From NCBI GenBank assembly GCA_963702525.1, contig CAVPCY010000016.1:1-18862 (forward strand): a DNA stretch of 18,862 nucleotides, written 5' to 3'. The number at the start of each line of letters is the position of its first letter. Position 1 is the first letter of the stretch. The notes beneath the pieces were generated by a model. That model had not been told where the DNA came from. It was given only the letters and a program-made list of their open reading frames with translations, and made no database searches. Made by a program: the position numbers and the translations under genes. Origin of the DNA: CAVPCY01 sp963702525. GTDB lineage: Bacteria; Actinomycetota; Coriobacteriia; Anaerosomatales; PHET01. Below are positions 13,616 through 18,862 of this stretch, piece after piece.

Positions 13616-14677
13616 ATGACGACAGCGGCCCCAAAGAGCGAGCGGCTCTTCGTCCTCGATGCCCTGAAGGGCTTTGCGATCACGTGCGTCGTGATGGGGC
13701 ACGCGCTGCTGCGCATCGTGCCGGATCCGGCGAGCAATGCCGCCTACCTGTTCCTCTCGGCGTTCGAGATGCCGCTGTTCATGTTCCTGTCCGGCTACAT
13801 CCTGCCGGGGCGGGTTCGCGGCTCGCGGGTCGTGTGGCTGCGCAAGCGCGCGGTGCGCCTGCTCGTGCCGTTCTTCGCGTGGCAGGCGATCTTCTTCCTG
13901 TCGCGACGGCTCACGCCTGCCGCGCTCGAGTCGCCGCTCCAGCTTGCCGAGGGGCTCGCGCGCTATCTGGCGACCACCTTCGCCGCGCCCACAGCAGGCC
14001 TGTGGTACCTGCCCGCGCTGATGCTGTGCTCGATCGGGCTCGCGCTCTACTTCCCGCTGCGCACCCGCCCGCTGTTGCTCGCGGTCGCGGGGTGGGCGAC
14101 GTTCGCCGCGCTGCTGCTGGTGCGGGACCGCATCGGGCTCGCAGGCGACTACGGACTGCTCAAGACCTCGACGTATTGGGTGTTCTTCTCGGCGGGCTAC
14201 GCGTGGGGCGAGTGGAAGCGCTCGCTGCAGCCGAGTAAGCCGCTGTGGCGCTGGTCGTGGGCGCTGCTCTATCCGATGGCCGCAGTGCCGGCCATGCGCC
14301 TGATGCCGGCGCTGGGCGTTGTGGGCAACGGTGTCGCGAAGGTGGTGCTGGGACTGGCCGGAACGGGGTTCTCGGCGGTGCTGCTCGAGATGGTTGAGCC
14401 GCTCGCGAAACGCATCCGGCTCGACGCGCTGGGGCGGCTCACACTGGGCATCTACTGCTCGCAGTGGCTGTTCCTGCGAGGCGATGCGTGGATCGCACCG
14501 CGTCTGGGCACCGGTGCTGCCGGCGTGCTCGCGCTGTTCGCGTTCGCGATGGTGGGCTCGGTCGCGACCACGTGGCTCATCGGCAAGGTGCCGGTCGTGC
14601 GCGGAGTGCTTCTCGGCGAGTGGCCGAGGAAGCCGGTCGCGGCCCTACCTGACGCGGAAGTAGTCGGCCGTACCTGA
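13616..14677 (+). CDS. Acyltransferase family 3 membrane protein
   Basis: This 353-residue polytopic membrane protein belongs to the acyltransferase 3 family, which transfers acyl groups to sugars of surface polysaccharides, lipids or antibiotics. The N-terminal motif RLFVLDALKGFAI with R10 and D15, followed by H29 in VMGHA, contains the family's catalytic residues. EMPLFMFLSGY at 51-61 and RAVRLLVPFF after it are also typical, and about ten hydrophobic segments follow. The acceptor cannot be predicted, as no glycan biosynthesis genes are nearby. The start at 13616 lacks a ribosome binding site but lies just after a TATGCT box, so it may be leaderless. Its last 33 bases overlap the end of the convergent CAP-protein gene. 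Confidence 0.85.
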   Translation: MTTAAPKSERLFVLDALKGFAITCVVMGHALLRIVPDPASNAAYLFLSAFEMPLFMFLSGYILPGRVRGSRVVWLRKRAVRLLVPFFAWQAIFFLSRRLTPAALESPLQLAEGLARYLATTFAAPTAGLWYLPALMLCSIGLALYFPLRTRPLLLAVAGWATFAALLLVRDRIGLAGDYGLLKTSTYWVFFSAGYAWGEWKRSLQPSKPLWRWSWALLYPMAAVPAMRLMPALGVVGNGVAKVVLGLAGTGFSAVLLEMVEPLAKRIRLDALGRLTLGIYCSQWLFLRGDAWIAPRLGTGAAGVLALFAFAMVGSVATTWLIGKVPVVRGVLLGEWPRKPVAALPDAEVVGRT

Positions 14678-16840
14678 GCCGGCTGCGTTCGCGGAGTCGC
14701 CTGGGTGATAGGCCACGAGCTTCCAGCGGCCCTTGGACGTGAACCTGACGGGGGCCTTGTAGACGGTCTTGGCCGACGAGTAGTAGACGTATCTCGCCGT
14801 GAAGGACCTGACGTAGTGGTACCGGCCGTCAGAGCGCTTCTTGTACGCCTTTATCCTCACGCGGTTCGAGTCGCTCGTGAGGTGTCTCGGCTCGACGTAG
14901 CCCTTCGCGTAGTACGTCCGGTTGCGGTAGCGCGTCTTCCAGGAGGTCGTACGAATCAGCTTCGCCTTGGGCATGACGCTGACCGTCGTCGAGTTCGAAC
15001 CAGCGTAAGGCGAAGCATCCGCGAAGCGCGCTCGGAAGCTCAGCTTGGTCTTCAGTCCGCCGATCGACTTCGTGGCGCGGCCAGTGGAGTCGGTGACGGC
15101 CGAGCCGACCGGGACCCAGTCCGATCCGTTCCAGCGATCGAACACGATCGTCTGCCCACTCAGCGCCGTCCCGCCGGCATCTCTCAAGCGGGCGGTGAGC
15201 ACCGCCGAGCCGCCGTAGGTCGGCGCGCTGGCCGGCCCGGCAAGCGTCAGGGCGGTCGGTTCCGGAGTCGCCTGGACGGCGAGCGCGACCGTGACCGGCG
15301 CCGAGAAGGCGATGCCGTCGCTCACTCGGTATGAGAAGGAGTCCTCGCCGATGTAGCCCGGCTGGGGCGTGTAAGCGAAGGAGCCGTCGGGATTGAATGT
15401 GAGGTCGCCGCTCGTGGTGCCTGTGATCAGCTCCGCGGTGAGCGCGTTGCTCGGAAGGTCCGGGTCGCTGTCGTTCGCTAGCACCCCTGGGGCGGCGACG
15501 GTCCTCGTGGTGTCGAGAACGCCGATGTAGCTATCGTCCGCTCCCGAAGGCGCGCTGTTGATCTCGCGCACGGTGACGGTGATCGTCTCGCTGTCGGTGG
15601 AGGGCCCGTCGCTGACGATGACGCTGAACGTGTAGCTCCCCGGTCCCTGGGCCTCGGTGGGAGTGAAGGTGAAGGCGCCGGTCGCCGAGTCGATGCTCGC
15701 CCCGGCAGGGGCTCCGCTGAGCCGGTACGAGAGCCGGTCGCCGTCAACATCGGTGGCTGTCGCGACGAAGGCCAGCGGCTGGAGTTCGTCGACCGCTCGC
15801 GCGCCGATAGCAGCCAGCGCGGGAGCCGAGTTGCCCCGGGTCAGCGACATGAAACGCGTCCGGTAGCTCACCGTCACCGGCGTGCGGGTTCCCTCGGCGT
15901 AGATCCCGCCCGAGAGCGTCACGTCGAACTGATCGCCGGCGGCGTAGCTGATCGACGACGGGTTCGGGCGGAAGATGAAAGCGTTCGCGACCCCGTAGCC
16001 GCCGGTGTTGAAAGCGAAGAACTCACCGCTCGTGTCGGTGTCAGCGGCGGTGAAGGTCCACGTCGTACCATCGGAGACGCGCCTCAGCGTGACGGTGTGG
16101 CCGCTGCCGTCCCAGTCGTATCGAGAGGGATTCAGCGTGAGCGACCACGGGGTGTAGCTGTCGAAGAAGCCCTGGTCCATCGGGAAAGGGCCGGCCGAGG
16201 GGTAGGCGATCGCCGAGTAGGGCACCTGGGTCGTCCGCGAGCCGTCGAAGGCGTAGGTGGTGTGCCTCGACGCGGCGAAACCGATGCCGGTCTTGAGCAT
16301 CCGCGGGTTGAGCAGCCAGCGCCTGTGCCCGACTCTTGAGATGTTGCCGCTGTCTTCGTCGGCCAAGCAGCCCATCTCGAAGCTCGCCGAGGTGGAGTAG
16401 CCCCAGCCGATGTTGCTCGAACTGGTGGAGGCGTAGCCCCGATCGTAGAAGGCCTGGGGCATGTCGGCGGGCTTGGGCGGGGTGTGCGAGAAGGTGCCCG
16501 CGGCGAGCAACACCGCGCCGTATTGGGCGTCTGCATTGCGGGCGGGGTCCAGCGACACGTCGTGAGGGACTCCCGCGAGGAAGCGGGCGAAGTTGATCGT
16601 CTTGAGCCCGTCGTTGAGGAAGCCCGCGTTCACCGCACCGGGCGCGTAGGGCGCGACGACACTCGGAGTGCTTGAGTAGGTCGCCCCTGAGTAGCTGGGC
16701 CTGAGCTCGCTCCAGAGCGTGCGGACCTGCGAGTCGCTGTAGCCGGCGGTCTGGGCGATGCCCATGTCGGCCGCAAGCGCGGTCGTGGGGGCGAGGGCGC
16801 CGAGAAGCAGCGCGGTCGCCAGAAGAGTCGATAGCCTCAT
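14645..16840 (-). CDS. Secreted CAP-domain protein with cadherin-like and Ig-like domains
   Basis: This 731-residue protein has a signal peptide (MRLSTLLATALLLGALA..., likely cut after ALA at residue 23). Residues about 24-330 form a CAP/SCP domain of the bacterial type, with FSH, SNIGWG and GHRRWLLNPRM. An Ig- or cadherin-like domain follows (about 337-425, ATDVDGDRLSYRLSG), then a tandem-type cadherin-like repeat (about 430-522, VLANDSDPD...GEDSFSYRVSDG), an Ig-like domain (about 525-620), and a C-terminal Lys/Arg/Tyr-rich domain of about 110 residues ending in DYFRVR. That last domain recalls the C-terminal modules of Coriobacteriia surface proteins and may bind the cell wall. The ATG at 16840 is chosen from the signal peptide; ATG 16858 is possible, and neither has a good ribosome binding site. 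The 116 bases upstream show no clear promoter. The role is unknown; adhesion or wall remodelling is likely. Confidence 0.83.
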   Translation of the reverse strand: MRLSTLLATALLLGALAPTTALAADMGIAQTAGYSDSQVRTLWSELRPSYSGATYSSTPSVVAPYAPGAVNAGFLNDGLKTINFARFLAGVPHDVSLDPARNADAQYGAVLLAAGTFSHTPPKPADMPQAFYDRGYASTSSSNIGWGYSTSASFEMGCLADEDSGNISRVGHRRWLLNPRMLKTGIGFAASRHTTYAFDGSRTTQVPYSAIAYPSAGPFPMDQGFFDSYTPWSLTLNPSRYDWDGSGHTVTLRRVSDGTTWTFTAADTDTSGEFFAFNTGGYGVANAFIFRPNPSSISYAAGDQFDVTLSGGIYAEGTRTPVTVSYRTRFMSLTRGNSAPALAAIGARAVDELQPLAFVATATDVDGDRLSYRLSGAPAGASIDSATGAFTFTPTEAQGPGSYTFSVIVSDGPSTDSETITVTVREINSAPSGADDSYIGVLDTTRTVAAPGVLANDSDPDLPSNALTAELITGTTSGDLTFNPDGSFAYTPQPGYIGEDSFSYRVSDGIAFSAPVTVALAVQATPEPTALTLAGPASAPTYGGSAVLTARLRDAGGTALSGQTIVFDRWNGSDWVPVGSAVTDSTGRATKSIGGLKTKLSFRARFADASPYAGSNSTTVSVMPKAKLIRTTSWKTRYRNRTYYAKGYVEPRHLTSDSNRVRIKAYKKRSDGRYHYVRSFTARYVYYSSAKTVYKAPVRFTSKGRWKLVAYHPGDSANAAGSGTADYFRVR

Positions 16841-16956
16841 GTTTGCTCTAGTCGGCATTCTGGCGGCGCGATGCTGAGACCTTGGCGGATTGTTCCTCGA
16901 AAACGTGCAAGGCGGTCCTCTCGCTGGCCGGGGCCGCCGCCGCGGCGTCCTGACCT

Positions 16957-18862
<1,906 letters not shown>

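Overview
The window is GC-rich, gene-dense bacterial DNA. Signs of an Actinobacteriota-type lineage are the base composition, GTG starts, short intergenic gaps, a free-standing PASTA lipoprotein, and a secreted CAP protein with a basic Lys/Arg/Tyr-rich C-terminal domain. From memory of similar proteins, a deep Coriobacteriia-like lineage (OPB41/Anaerosomatales type) fits best. This is an inference; no rRNA or other phylogenetic marker is present.

Layout. (1) Positions 66-3844, plus strand: a two-gene operon for an SbcD/YhaO-like nuclease and its YhaN/SbcC-like ATPase partner. (2) Positions 3841-11019, minus strand: a compact six-gene cbb3-type (C-family) cytochrome oxidase operon. In transcription order it holds ccoN, a ccoO fused to four extra cytochrome c domains, ccoS, a short heme-free protein that looks like the membrane anchor of CcoP, a DsbD_2/SafE-type membrane protein, and a CcoI-like copper P-type ATPase. 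(3) Positions 11157-14677, plus strand: a frameshifted phosphoribosyltransferase, a DEDDh exonuclease, a five-PASTA lipoprotein and a membrane acyltransferase. (4) Positions 14645-18862, minus strand: a secreted CAP-domain protein, and upstream of it a YyaL/SPATA20-type thioredoxin-fold protein that is cut by the window end and carries two frame breaks.

How it works together. The minus-strand operon encodes both a high-affinity terminal oxidase and its copper delivery and assembly factors. No ordinary di-heme CcoP is encoded here. The sequence suggests that CcoP has been taken apart: its two-helix anchor is a 107-residue protein, while cytochrome c domains have been appended to CcoO, giving a pentaheme subunit with tandem domains about 116 residues apart. 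This rearranged oxidase is the most notable system in the window.

Other points of interest are two tail-to-tail gene overlaps (one using a palindromic CTAG as both stop codons), a perfect 8-bp tandem duplication that exactly accounts for one frame break in the YyaL-like gene, several TAnnnT -10-like boxes, and a candidate leaderless start. I see no tRNA, rRNA, CRISPR array, insertion sequence or convincing intrinsic terminator. No gene-free stretch exceeds about 140 bases.
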